Shown here in pieces: positions 40,140-50,294 of a DNA stretch of 64,000 nt. The stretch comes from Pseudo-nitzschia pungens. Its lineage: Eukaryota > Bacillariophyta > Bacillariophyceae > Bacillariales > Bacillariaceae. Positions within the stretch are counted from its first letter, which is position 1, and every line of letters starts with the position of its first letter. The translations under genes were made by a program, and so were the position numbers. The DNA lies in contig CM074760.1 of the NCBI GenBank assembly GCA_037355855.1, forward strand, positions 3,402,501 to 3,466,500, written 5' to 3'. Under the pieces are notes generated by a model, which did no database searches, had not been told where the DNA came from, and saw nothing but the letters and a program-made list of their open reading frames with translations.

Positions 40140-40328
40140 TGCCATACCCCGGGTCTACTAGTGATTAGAATAGTAGTGATATGCAAATTGTGAGCTCTAT
40201 TGGTTAGCCTATTTGCTACAGTTCTAAGAGCCCTCCGAATCAGCGATTCTGTCGACTCGCCGATTGTTTTTATCCTTATCCTTAATCCAGTCCCGTGTGT
40301 ACTCGTGACTGTATTTTGGTGCACGGCA
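40140..40328 (-). repeat. Gypsy LTR (3' LTR in element orientation)
   Basis: 189 bp from TGCCATACCCC to GTGCACGGCA, matching 45794-45982. Unusually short for an LTR. Flanked on the left by CCAGA. Confidence 0.93.
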
Positions 40329-40346
40329 TACTCCTCCATGGTACTG

Positions 40347-43300
40347 TCACGATTTAATAGGATCCCTGCAATAATAGGGGTGTACTCTCCTAATGTTAAC
40401 CCGATCGGTTACAAAGGGAGCAGTTTCAATAGTTACAGTTCCATTGTCATGGGCCTTGATCACCTTGTAAGGTCCTTGTCGTGGGAAGGATAGTTTCGGA
40501 ACAATGCCCTTCCTTTCCAGGGTGACATAGTCTCCTTCCTTGTAGACATGGGGAATCCTCTTCTGATTCTCCCGGGTGTTACTCTTGTGGATACTCTTTT
40601 GTTTCCTTGCTTGGATTGCTTCCCAATCCACTGGGAAGTTGACAGGCATGAACATGTCCTGTCCGAACACCAGTTGTGCTGGGGAATATCCCAGGGTGGT
40701 GTGGATTGCACTCCTGATGGCGTACGCTGCCTTGGTGGTGAACTCCTCAAACGGATCCTTCTCGTGGAGATCTCTTTGTTCCAGGTTGAAGGACAATAGG
40801 CAGTCCTTCAGGACCTGGTGGATTCTCTCCAGTACTGAATTGGATTGTGGGTTCCAAGCGCCGCTCGGTTTCCTTTTCATCCCCATGTTGTCACAGAGCT
40901 CTTGGAACTCTGCTTTGAACTCACTCCCGCCATCAAAGCCAATTTCCTTTGGGCGCGGATACCTTGCTAGCCAGGTACTGTCTAACAAACGTTGAGTTTC
41001 TGCTGCGTTTGGTGAGTCCTTTAGATGGACCAATTCAAACCATCCGGTCACTGGATCCACCATGGTGAGGACATGGATGTGGTAGTCTTTACCATTTTTA
41101 TTGTGGACAGTTGCAGGTCCCCAGAGGTCCACATTGACCCTCTGCCATTTGGTGACCTCAACTGCTTTCTCCGGTAGTAGTCCATACTTCTTCCGGCCAC
41201 TCTTTTTGAACATCTGACACGTGTGGCAGTGTTTACAGAGGTCCTGGACGTCCTTCCTCAGGCCTCTCCAGGTGAACACTGAGCGTATGCTCTGTTCCAT
41301 TCTCTTTTCGCCGGGATGGACCAGCATGCTGTGGTACCATTCCATAACTCTGTCTTTGAGTTTGTTCGGGACTAGAATCTTCCCTTCCTTGTGGATTAGA
41401 CTGTAACCTTCCACCATTTTGGTGGTCAGTCGATTGTCTTTTCCCAGAGCATTCATGATTCCCGTGTCCTTTTGCTGGTAGAACTGGATCATGTCCGGGG
41501 CAAGTGGGAATGCACTATTGCCCTGGAATTCTTCCGGTGCTTCTCCAAGTGGGAATAGGAGTTGCCGGAGGTGCTCTTCCTCGTCCGCGTAGGTGAGGGG
41601 CTTATTTGGTGGTAGCCATTCCACCGTATCTGCTGGATCCTCAGTGATATCCAGTCGAGACAATGCATCTGCTGCGTCATTGTCTTTGCCAGCAACGTGC
41701 TTGACTACCGGGTGGAACTCCTCCATAAGAAGTCTCCACCGGACCATCCTTTGGGTGGGCATCTGCTGGTAGAGCAGGTTAAGGTGGTCCGTGTGAATAA
41801 TCACATCTTGTCCTCGTAGGATTCCTTCAAACGCTTTTAGGCCCTCTACTATGCCCAGGAGTTCTTTTTCGCCTACGGTGTAGTTGAGCTGCGCGGAGTT
41901 CAGTTTCCGGGTATAGAAGCCAAGCGGTTTGCCGTCCTGACATACTGTGGCTCCCAGTTGCCGGTCACTGGCGTCTGAGTAGAGATGAAATGGTTTTGTA
42001 AAGTCGGGGAATGCGAGTTTTGCTTCGTCTGCGAGCATCCGTTTCGCCTCCATGAAAGCTTTCTGCTCTGCTGGTCCCCAGTACCAATTCAATTTGCCCT
42101 TCTTCCCTGCTAGTTTGTTGAGGGGGGCTAGGATGTGGGAGCGTCGCTTCCACATATCCCGGTAGAAATTTACCATTCCAAGGAACATCTTTAGTTGCTT
42201 GGTGTTCTTGGGGGCTTCCAGGCGCTTCATCGCCTCCAGTTTCTTTGGCTGGGGCTGAATGCCCTCTGTTGTTAACAGAAATCCCAGGTATTCCACTTCT
42301 TTTTGCATGAAGAAGGATTTCCTTAGGTTGGCTCGGAAGCCAGCATCATCCAGTCGCTGGAGTACTGTATCGATTTTGGTGAGGTGGTCCTGTTCCGATT
42401 CGCCTTCGCGTTGGATGATCAGTATGTCATCGATATAGACCAGGACATAGTCCAGATCCCCTAGTAGGTTCATCATGACTGATTGGAAGATGTCCGGAGC
42501 ACACGCAATCCCCATTGCCAGTCTCTTGTAGGCATACTTTCCCCACGGCAAGATGGTAGAGCAGATTTTCTGGCTCTTTCTGCAGATGGGGATGGTGTAG
42601 TACCCTTGGGACAGGTCCAGCGCTGTAGCTGATTTGAATTTCTGGAGCCGTTGGATTGTTTCCCCTATTCGTGGTAGTGGGAATGGTTTCCTCTGGATGG
42701 CTGCATTCATCTTCCGGAAGTCCGTTAGAACGCGGATGTCCCCTGTCTTTTTGGGTTGGCAAAAAGTAGGAGATGCCCAAGGAGAATCATCATCATGAGG
42801 GAGTTTTTCCAGGACTCCAATATCGCAGAGCCTGGTAATCTCCTTCCGGAGGGCTTGTTCAAAGGCATGGGGCACAGAGTAGTACCTCTGCCGGACCGGT
42901 TTGACTCCTGGTTGGAGCTCAATGGACACCGGTTCTATATTTTTGAGTAGACCCAACCCTCCTCCAAAGAGTGTTGGGAATTTCTTCAGTGTTTTCTTCA
43001 AGGCTTCCTTGGACGCGTCCGTAATCTCCAGGTCATTGACCATGGCGTCTATATCGACTTTGGAGTAGTCTGCGTCCAAGATTTTGGCTTGCCTCTCTTC
43101 CTCCTGTTGGAGGATCGGACTTTGTGTGTTGGCAAAGAATACTGCCTCACATTTGTCCGGGTCAGTCAGTTCCCCCATTCCCTTCATGGGGATGGAGTCA
43201 CCCTGCCATTCGATGGTTCGGGAGCTGTATTTTATATCCAGTCCCAATTGTGCCATCATGTCGGATCCTATGATCATGTCGTAGGGCACCTCCTCATGGT

Positions 43301-43610
43301 GATGGTATTCATCCACTTGGAAGGTCCATTTGATGGTTTTGGAGTTTGAAAACTCTATCAACCTCAGTCCCACTGAAGCCGCAGACTTGGTTCGGAACTT
43401 GCCCCCATAGGTATTATAGGTGACAGATCTGTGGTCTCGGTTCGTTAGTTGACTTCGGTCGACAAAGTGCCTTAGTATGATGGATTTGGAGCAACCGGAG
43501 TCGAGTAGGCCCCGTAGCATCCTCCCCCTTCCCTTGTGGTCCAATACCTCCACACAGACGTCTGCATATCTGTTGATGATGCGGGGTCCAGTGTGGATGG
43601 TATCAGCCAT
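40347..43610 (-). CDS. Gypsy Pol: protease, reverse transcriptase, RNase H, integrase
   Basis: 1087 residues starting with an ATG immediately after the gag UGA, in the same frame (TGA-ATG). Protease LLDSGCSK. RT with LTDFRKMN, ALDLSQGYY and VYIDDILI (near 42430). RNase H with LYSDASD. Integrase with a zinc domain (HPGEKRMEQ..., CKHCHTC), then VDLWGP, GFDGGSEF and NSVLERIH giving the DDE triad. A short C-terminal basic region (TLERKGIVPKLSFPRQGPYKV) resembles the GPY/F motif of gypsy integrases. Complete, with no internal stops. Confidence 0.95.
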   Translation of the reverse strand: MADTIHTGPRIINRYADVCVEVLDHKGRGRMLRGLLDSGCSKSIILRHFVDRSQLTNRDHRSVTYNTYGGKFRTKSAASVGLRLIEFSNSKTIKWTFQVDEYHHHEEVPYDMIIGSDMMAQLGLDIKYSSRTIEWQGDSIPMKGMGELTDPDKCEAVFFANTQSPILQQEEERQAKILDADYSKVDIDAMVNDLEITDASKEALKKTLKKFPTLFGGGLGLLKNIEPVSIELQPGVKPVRQRYYSVPHAFEQALRKEITRLCDIGVLEKLPHDDDSPWASPTFCQPKKTGDIRVLTDFRKMNAAIQRKPFPLPRIGETIQRLQKFKSATALDLSQGYYTIPICRKSQKICSTILPWGKYAYKRLAMGIACAPDIFQSVMMNLLGDLDYVLVYIDDILIIQREGESEQDHLTKIDTVLQRLDDAGFRANLRKSFFMQKEVEYLGFLLTTEGIQPQPKKLEAMKRLEAPKNTKQLKMFLGMVNFYRDMWKRRSHILAPLNKLAGKKGKLNWYWGPAEQKAFMEAKRMLADEAKLAFPDFTKPFHLYSDASDRQLGATVCQDGKPLGFYTRKLNSAQLNYTVGEKELLGIVEGLKAFEGILRGQDVIIHTDHLNLLYQQMPTQRMVRWRLLMEEFHPVVKHVAGKDNDAADALSRLDITEDPADTVEWLPPNKPLTYADEEEHLRQLLFPLGEAPEEFQGNSAFPLAPDMIQFYQQKDTGIMNALGKDNRLTTKMVEGYSLIHKEGKILVPNKLKDRVMEWYHSMLVHPGEKRMEQSIRSVFTWRGLRKDVQDLCKHCHTCQMFKKSGRKKYGLLPEKAVEVTKWQRVNVDLWGPATVHNKNGKDYHIHVLTMVDPVTGWFELVHLKDSPNAAETQRLLDSTWLARYPRPKEIGFDGGSEFKAEFQELCDNMGMKRKPSGAWNPQSNSVLERIHQVLKDCLLSFNLEQRDLHEKDPFEEFTTKAAYAIRSAIHTTLGYSPAQLVFGQDMFMPVNFPVDWEAIQARKQKSIHKSNTRENQKRIPHVYKEGDYVTLERKGIVPKLSFPRQGPYKVIKAHDNGTVTIETAPFVTDRVNIRRVHPYYCRDPIKS

Positions 43611-43613
43611 TCA
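43611..43613 (-). promoter_or_regulatory. In-frame UGA between gypsy gag and pol, candidate recoding or reinitiation site
   Basis: Gag ends CAC AAC TGA and the next codon, in the same frame, is ATG of pol. Readthrough would fuse Gag to Pol; termination followed by reinitiation at the adjacent ATG is also possible. The AAC-TGA-A context equals that of the copia element. Confidence 0.6.
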
Positions 43614-45050
43614 GTTGTGGGATCCTTTCTTTTTAAAGGTCTTTCTGTACTTTCTTCTGTACTCTTTGAGTTCGCGTTCCGAGATGTTTATCTCGTCGTC
43701 GGAAACCTCGTGGTCAGCTTGGGCCGTGGCCAGTACGTAAGAGTACTCGTGGTTCGATAGGTTCCTTCCCCAGTGGGGTTTGGAGTGTTGCTCAGTGTCT
43801 GAGTCTTGTTCTTTTGCCACAAAGTGCTCCTTGAGCAGGTTGATGGTTTCCCGGTCAAACTTCCCCTTTTTGTGGGGACCCCCGGTTAATTTCCAGCATT
43901 TGCCGGCATGGACTTTGCCACAGGTCTTGCATAGCTGTTTGTTGTTGTTGTCCATAGGGCGCTTCTTTTTGCCAGGGGACTTCCCGTGGTGGTTTCCTCC
44001 CCCAGATGCGGCCTTGGGGGTCTTCTTGGTGACGCCGGTCTGTTTTTCGAGGTCGGTGATGCGTTGTTGCATTATTGCTTCCTTCCGGATTGTGATTTCC
44101 AGATTTTCGAGCTTGTCGATGGTGGTGTTGAAGGATTGGGTGTAGAGGTCCCATCCAATGTGTTCCAGTTTCTCGCGTTGGGAGTGGGTCATGTTGGAAT
44201 CCAAGATTTCCTTCATTTCTCCTTGGGTGAAACTTCTTGGTGTTTCCATTTGGTCACTGCCACATTCCCAGAGGCATTCTGGGAGATAGCTTTGGAGTTC
44301 GGCCATTCGATTGGCCCAGGCTCTAATGCCATGTTTGAGGTCCACGCGCATGCCTCGCATGAATCGTCGGAGGACGATATACGAGCGCTTGCCGTGTTGG
44401 TCATTGCCAAAGATTTTGAGCTTGAGGACATGCATGCACTCCTCCATGATATCCTTCCTGTACTCCTGGGATTGGTAGTACTGGGTGAGGGCGCTTGCGA
44501 CCTTTTTCTTTGGGATTGGGGACTCGAGGTTGTCGGTCTCTGATTCTTTGTCCGATCTCGCCGTGGCTGTGTCGGTTTTGTCGGCGGTTGGAGATTTCTC
44601 CTTTGCCTTCTCCTTGGAGGCTCCCGTGGGAGTTTCGGTGGCGTTTTGCCCCATTGATAGTAGGATGTTTGCTTGGTCCCTTTGCTCGATTTCCTGGATC
44701 TTTTTCTGTACGCGTCTGGTTTGGTGGACCTTGTGGGTCGGTTCGGCCAAGTAGGTCCGAGTGAGCGTTCGCTGGACAAGTGCGAGTGCTTCCTTAGAGA
44801 GGATTCTCTGTAGAACCTCCAATTTCTGGTCTCCGTGGAGTTTGTCATTGCCAGCAATTTTCTGGTCAAAGTCTCTCTTCCAGATAAGGAAGAGTTCTGG
44901 TCTTTCAGTACCGTTGAGAACCTTCAGGTAGTCGCTGAATGCGACTCCACCTTGTTCGCTGTCTACATTCATCTTTACGGTGGTGGCGTCTTCCGGCCAG
45001 TCCTCCCGTGTGATGTTGAAAGGTTTCAACTTGGTTCCTTTGGTCACCAT
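43611..45050 (-). CDS. Gypsy Gag
   Basis: 479 residues from ATG. The N-terminal half is helical and capsid-like (VKMNVDSEQGGVAFSDYLKV, LFLIWKRDFDQK), with a charged Lys/Glu/Thr linker near residues 145-185. Toward the C-terminus, CKTCGKVHAGKCW is a short CCHC-type zinc knuckle, preceded by basic GKKKRPM. It packages the element RNA. It shares its frame with Pol. Confidence 0.88.
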   Translation of the reverse strand: MVTKGTKLKPFNITREDWPEDATTVKMNVDSEQGGVAFSDYLKVLNGTERPELFLIWKRDFDQKIAGNDKLHGDQKLEVLQRILSKEALALVQRTLTRTYLAEPTHKVHQTRRVQKKIQEIEQRDQANILLSMGQNATETPTGASKEKAKEKSPTADKTDTATARSDKESETDNLESPIPKKKVASALTQYYQSQEYRKDIMEECMHVLKLKIFGNDQHGKRSYIVLRRFMRGMRVDLKHGIRAWANRMAELQSYLPECLWECGSDQMETPRSFTQGEMKEILDSNMTHSQREKLEHIGWDLYTQSFNTTIDKLENLEITIRKEAIMQQRITDLEKQTGVTKKTPKAASGGGNHHGKSPGKKKRPMDNNNKQLCKTCGKVHAGKCWKLTGGPHKKGKFDRETINLLKEHFVAKEQDSDTEQHSKPHWGRNLSNHEYSYVLATAQADHEVSDDEINISERELKEYRRKYRKTFKKKGSHN

Positions 45051-45793
45051 GGTGGTTTAATCAGTTGTTTATTAAGTTACTTTAGTTACACTATTTCTGT
45101 TATTTCACTGCTTGTGGTGAGATTGAGCAAAAAGTGATTGTTCAGTTCCTCCAGTTTTTCTTGCTGGATTTTCATTGCTCTCGTGATAACTCGTGTTATA
45201 ACTGATTTTCCCCCTGGTTTGTCCAGTGGTGGGAGTTGTCCCTCTCTTTAGCTCACGGGAATCCTGTGGTTCCCCGGAGTTGTTTCTGTTTTTATTTTGT
45301 GGGATTCGATTCCCGTGGTTCTCCGGCGTTGCTTCTCTGTTAAGCGGTCACCGGGCCGGTCCCACTTCCCGTTTCCCGTGGGATTAGTGGTCTTCAGGTA
45401 TTTATTATATACCTTTCCGTATACTCGTATATTTCGGTTTTGGTTGGCATACCCTCTTCGGTCTGTCCATCCACTCAGTGTTGGTCCAATTAGTCCACTC
45501 ACTGGATTATGTGTCACTTTTTCAGTGTGTATTTTCGAATTTTTCGATTATTCTTGCTGTCGACCATGGTCCTGTTTGGGTCCTTAGGTGTCTCTGTTGC
45601 TGCTGTTGCTCCCTTTCTGGGGCTAACCACTGCTGGGGTCGGTCTTCCTTGTGCTGCAGACACTGGATATCCTTCTCCCTGTTTTGCTTCTCCGTGCCTC
45701 CATTTTCTGGCAGTCTTTCGATCTCGTCGGTCCCTTGGCCGATCGATTTCTTTCTGCTCATGGTCATCAGCACTCAGCGTGATTTTAAAATCA
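45051..45793 (-). other. Gypsy 5' leader
   Basis: About 740 bp between the 5' LTR and the gag ATG without a supported ORF. Next to the LTR the element strand reads TGATTTTAAAATCACGC, a small palindrome; a primer-binding tRNA cannot be named. Confidence 0.5.
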
Positions 45794-45982
45794 TGCCATA
45801 CCCCGGGTCTACTAGTGATTAGAATAGTAGTGATATGCAAATTGTGAGCTCTATTGGTTAGCCTATTTGCTACAGTTCTAAGAGCCCTCCGAATCAGCGA
45901 TTCTGTCGACTCGCCGATTGTTTTTATCCTTATCCTTAATCCAGTCCCGTGTGTACTCGTGACTGTATTTTGGTGCACGGCA
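45794..45982 (-). repeat. Gypsy LTR (5' LTR in element orientation)
   Basis: The second 189-bp copy, followed on its outer side by the target duplication CCAGA at 45983-45987. Confidence 0.93.
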
Positions 45983-46141
45983 CCAGATCTACATACCCCT
46001 GCTCTTAGCACTTCTTTATCTATTATATTTACAGGATGCTAAGATAGAGACGGAACTCTACAGGATTAATGGAGACACTAAACAGGATGCTAGTAGACAG
46101 GATGCTAGGCCCATCCAGTAGGATTTTTACCAGATCTAGAT
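45983..46141 (+). repeat. Satellite units right of the gypsy insertion
   Basis: Resumes the interrupted unit (CCAGATCTACATACCCC) and contains another full start, GAGACGGAACTCTACAGG at 46048, through GATGCTAGGCCCATCCAGTA. About 150 bp from the previous unit after removing the insertion. Confidence 0.75.
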
Positions 46142-46432
46142 CTAGTACTACTATAAACACTTGTCACTACTACTCATAGTAGAGGGTGCTATTAGTAGTT
46201 CATTAATTTGAAGACTAGCCTAGAATCTACTGAGGATAGATCTACTACTACAACCATCATAACTACTAATACTACTACTAGGAGAGGGTGGTATTAGTAG
46301 TTGATTCATTTAGGGACTAGCCTAGAATCTACTGAGGATAGATCTATTAGTACTATAACCACCAGTAACTAGTACTACTAATAGTTGAGGGTGGTATAAG
46401 TAGTTCATTTGTCTGGGGACTTGCCTATCACG
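46142..46432 (+). repeat. 102-bp tandem repeat rich in TAGTACTACT
   Basis: CCTAGAATCTACTGAGGATAG occurs at 46219 and 46321, a period of 102. Each unit also has GAGGGTG(C/G)TATTAGTAGTT and a GACTAGCC (or GACTTGCC) word. Three units, the outer ones diverged. It adjoins the ~150-bp satellite. Confidence 0.7.
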
Positions 46433-47079
46433 TAGATTTTGATTGTTCAGATAGCTTCAAAAACCAACGTTTTAATGCACTGGTTCAGAGATATATGAAC
46501 TTCCCCGACTAGAGAGTACTATGATGTTTTTTGTTGACACAAAGAAGTAATCTGTAGGCCTTATAATCTAGAAAATTCACAAAGGGAAATTTGGACCTTC
46601 CCACCGCGAAAATATCTTGGGGAGATGCGTCGCGCCAGGAAAATGACAAGTTTCAGTCAATACTGCATCCCATACATACTGTGACAAAGAATGTTGCTCC
46701 CTAAGGTCATGTTGAAACTTCAACCCTTCGGGAGAAGTGCAATGTTTCCTGCGAAAAGGGTAGTGAAATATCTACCCCGCCAATACAGTAGCGAAATATT
46801 TCTACTTCATACGTTTTCTCCACCGTAAGGTACCGCATTTATGACACAGAACACCTTGGTGGTTGAGACGGACAAAGCATGAGATACAAGTCTACTGACT
46901 TCTCGAAAAAATGCTGTTGCTTGAAGATGCCGAGACTATCATGGACATTGTCAAGGTAGAATTATGGGGTCCAAGACTAAAGCAAGGCCATTCATTGATA
47001 TCAAATACTGTGATGGGGTAAAAACCAAGCAAAAAGATCGAATGGATGTATCGGTGCTAGTCGAGAGCAGAAAGTTTTG
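46433..47079. other. Intergenic, nothing recognised
   Basis: 3' side of the channel gene. No supported ORF, RNA gene or repeat. Confidence 0.45.
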
Positions 47080-48780
47080 TCACCGCGGTGGTGGTGAAAC
47101 TGTCTTCTCCACTTCACTATTCGTAGACCAATTGGTTGCTTCTTGAAGAGTAAGCAACCCAGTATTGTCCGCATCAAGCATCTCGAATTCTCTTTTCAAG
47201 ATATCGAGGGTCCGAATGGATATTTTGCCTTGTCGAAGCAGTTGTAGAACGACAAAATCGCTCAAACGCAATCCACGCCAGGAAGGAGAAGGAGACAACA
47301 AGGACTGCTGCTGCTGCTGTCGCCATCCCTTTCGAATCGATTTGGAGGGAGACGACTTCGCCATTTCCCGGAACAAATACTGCTTGGCGATTTTGTAATC
47401 AGTTGCAGTCATGGGCCGAGTCAACATCCATTCCTCCAAGGCAGCGACGTGATCGGAAACCAATCTTTGCGCAAAGTGACCGAAAGTGATTGCCATCAGA
47501 GGAATCCCAAGGAGACAATAACTTCCACAGAACAGCGAAGGCCAGGTGGGTAAGATCCCTTCGCTGTTTACTTCTGGGCCTGTAAGACCTCCCGTGGCAA
47601 GGGCGCTGATCGCAAAGTGTGTGCTTGTAATAGGGTCCCAATTTTGATATATTATTCCCCATGTAACACCAAGTGACACCCAAGCGAAGAAAACGCCATA
47701 TATTCTGTTTTCGCTATTCCACATCATTGTTAGGCGGGAGAATACCAAATTTCTCAACGAGAACGTTGACTCTTTCAATTTTGTTGCGATGGATTGCCCG
47801 TCGACGTTTGCAGAACCATGGTGTAGCGCCCCAATCAATTCCTTGATGCATCGAGAGGTACCGGCAAATTCCTCGAAAATAATCTTTCCGTCCTTGATGC
47901 TATCGAATTTTGTCCAAAGAACGTCAATGTCACTCTCGGATAATTTGTCGGTGGAGGCAATGGCTCTCAAGAGCGTAGCAAACTCGTCCTTGTTAAGGCT
48001 ACCGTTCTGATCGGCATCAAACTTTTCAAAAATTTCCTTTTCCAGCATGAGTTCGTACTCTTTTGTCAAAACGCTGCTATTATTTTTTCGTTCCCGGTCG
48101 ACAACGCCTTCTACAATGTCTTGGATAAATAGCCCGAGGGCGCCGCCCACCACGGAAGCCCCCAAGACGATGAAGACTACCGTAAATGCCTTGCTCACGA
48201 GTTTTATTTCTCTCACATCGGTACAAAATCCGATCGACATTCCCGCATCGACGGCATAAAAAAAGGATTGCGGGAGCGGCCATTTGTTCACGTGGGAATA
48301 AAAGAGAGTTCCGGTCATGATCCACAATGTGACAATGCTCATGCACGAAATGTACATTTTGAGGGGACTGTAATTTTGTGGTGACCTTCGAATCGTCGAA
48401 AAAGACTCTGGAGCGTGATCGCCATATTCCGAGAGCATATTGACATTGTCGTCGGAACCGTTTGGAGATATTCTTCCGTTGGTCTTCGGCGTCACTTTGT
48501 CGACTGCGAATTTCCATGACTTTGTTCCTAAGTTCCAAAAGCTACGCAATATACTGCCATTGCTCTTACTACGCTCACCTCGCAACAGATGCAGTAACGG
48601 TGACACTGCTTGACCGGGAAATTCCGTTGCTGACGCTCTAGTCAGCTGTGGTGTTTCCGTCGCTTTTGTTGATGCCAACGGTCGTTTTCCCCGTTTCCTG
48701 GGCTGAATCGTCCTTCCTTTTAGGGGGACTACACACAGCAGAAAAAACGGAAATACATTGTGGTACCGGATGCTCTTCAT
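47080..48780 (-). CDS. EF-hand two-pore-type cation channel
   Basis: 566 residues from the ATG at 48780 (the open frame begins at a GTG). Residues 1-22 look like a signal peptide. Two membrane-pore-membrane units: the first with MYISCMSIVTLWIMTGTLF, pore FFYAVDAGMSIGFCTD and FTVVFIVLGASVVGGALG; the second with YGVFFAWVSLGVTWGIIY, pore FAISALATGGLTGPE and YCLLGIPLMAITFGHF. Two EF-hands (DADQNGSLNKDEF and DSIKDGKIIFEEF) lie between the units and a third, DADNTGLLTLQEA, near the C-terminus. The layout recalls plant TPK K+ channels, but neither filter is TVGYG-like, so K+ selectivity is doubtful. Ca2+ gating is likely. The membrane is unknown. Confidence 0.82.
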   Translation of the reverse strand: MKSIRYHNVFPFFLLCVVPLKGRTIQPRKRGKRPLASTKATETPQLTRASATEFPGQAVSPLLHLLRGERSKSNGSILRSFWNLGTKSWKFAVDKVTPKTNGRISPNGSDDNVNMLSEYGDHAPESFSTIRRSPQNYSPLKMYISCMSIVTLWIMTGTLFYSHVNKWPLPQSFFYAVDAGMSIGFCTDVREIKLVSKAFTVVFIVLGASVVGGALGLFIQDIVEGVVDRERKNNSSVLTKEYELMLEKEIFEKFDADQNGSLNKDEFATLLRAIASTDKLSESDIDVLWTKFDSIKDGKIIFEEFAGTSRCIKELIGALHHGSANVDGQSIATKLKESTFSLRNLVFSRLTMMWNSENRIYGVFFAWVSLGVTWGIIYQNWDPITSTHFAISALATGGLTGPEVNSEGILPTWPSLFCGSYCLLGIPLMAITFGHFAQRLVSDHVAALEEWMLTRPMTATDYKIAKQYLFREMAKSSPSKSIRKGWRQQQQQSLLSPSPSWRGLRLSDFVVLQLLRQGKISIRTLDILKREFEMLDADNTGLLTLQEATNWSTNSEVEKTVSPPPR

Positions 48781-49899
48781 GGAAATGTACTCGTGGTGGA
48801 CGAAAAGGAGCACCGCAGTGTTCTGTTACAATTCGTAGCTGCCCAAGATAAGGAAAAATAGGAGTTTCGTGCCGAAATACATCGTTTGATTCTCACGCAT
48901 AATGAAACAGATTCGAATAGAAATTGTTCCAAAAAAACACTAACCTTATTGTAAAACCAATATTAAAATCATGTCTGTACTACACGAACTGCAGCGTTAC
49001 GTACACTAACTGGGTTGAAGATACGAATCCAGCCAATAGCAAACATTCAAAATTCAAAGTTCACACGCACATACCGGTAACCTTACGAGTAAAGCCTTAT
49101 TCAATAACCTTACCGTACTTTTGTACGAATAAGTATTATGTACGGTACGGTGATGGTAACTACACAGAATGCAACTAAAAAGAATGAGTACCAGAAAACA
49201 TGTAGAATTTCTACGTGGGCTCATTTGGCGCGCGCAAAACTCATTTGGTTACAAAAAGAATGAGTACCAGGGAAACACGTACAATCCTACATGGCATTCA
49301 CTCTCACTCAGATGGGTGTGAGCGATGCCTAAGACCGGTAGAACGCATCACAAAAATATTTTTAAGTCGAAAACTAAAAACACCGTGTAAAATCACGTGA
49401 TAAAATTTGACACAGATTTTTTCTTTAGATGTTAGCTGATTTTACTTGACATCTCTTCGGCCATTCTGAAGGAGAGCAGATCCGCAGACCAACAAGGGTA
49501 ACAACAATAAACCTGAACTAAAAACATGCCTTAGCAGCAACAACAGGGGTACTTTGCCTAGCCAACAAAACAAACAGCAATACTAGTACTAGTAGTACTA
49601 GTAGTAGTGAAACAGGGGGGTGTTGGTGCAAGGCTGCCAGGATACTACTACTGGTACTACCTAGAGTACTGTCCTGATAGGCACCAGCATGTATTTCCAG
49701 ATGTGATTGTTTGTTTGATATACCAGAGCTCACACTTGTTTAGATGATCTCATGGAACTAGTAGTATTGTACAAATACATGAAATGATGCTAGTAATATT
49801 AGTAGTAGTAGTAGTACTAAGATGCATACCACCATTGGTATCACCATGCCCATGCTGGAGTGCTATGCTACAAGGGAACAAGATGCTGTCACAAATACA

Positions 49900-49924
49900 G
49901 AGCTGAGCTGAGCTGAGCTGAGCT
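49900..49924 (+). repeat. (GAGCT)n microsatellite
   Basis: Five tandem GAGCT units. Confidence 0.8.
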
Positions 49925-50141
49925 AACTCCTTTAAATTTAAGTACTAAATCATGCCCCCACCACTATTGACTAATACTACTATTGTACCTCTAGGGGAGT
50001 GTCTTGTAGTATCTGAGCATGTACAATAGCGCTTGAACAGTATCCCCCTGTAGACTCACTGTTTGCCAGCAGTCCGTGGGCTGCTGTTATTGCTGTTTCT
50101 GTTGTCTTATTCATATCTCTGGCTGATGATCAAATATCAAA

Positions 50142-50294
50142 CTAGTAGTAGTAGTAGTAGTATCCAGTACTATTACTAGTACTACTATTACTAGTACTAC
50201 TATTACTAGTACTACTATTACTAGTATTACTACCACTACCACTACCACCACCAATACTACTAATAGAAGTAGTACTACTAATAGTAGCAGTAGC
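50142..50294 (+). repeat. (CTAGTA/TAC)n trinucleotide-based microsatellite
   Basis: An AGT run changes into ACTATTACTAGTACT 15-bp units and then ACC/AAT/AGT runs, giving a partly self-complementary tract. Confidence 0.8.

Larger units (their letters stand above)
40140..45982 (-). mobile_element. Complete Ty3/gypsy LTR retrotransposon
   Basis: 5843 bp with two 189-bp LTRs (TGCC...GGCA) that look identical, a 5-bp target duplication CCAGA (40135-40139 and 45983-45987), and intact gag and pol. Pol order is protease, RT, RNase H, integrase, which defines gypsy. Identical LTRs and open frames mean a very recent insertion. In element orientation a purine-rich stretch GGAGGAGTA lies directly before the 3' LTR and may be the polypurine tract. 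Confidence 0.95.
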
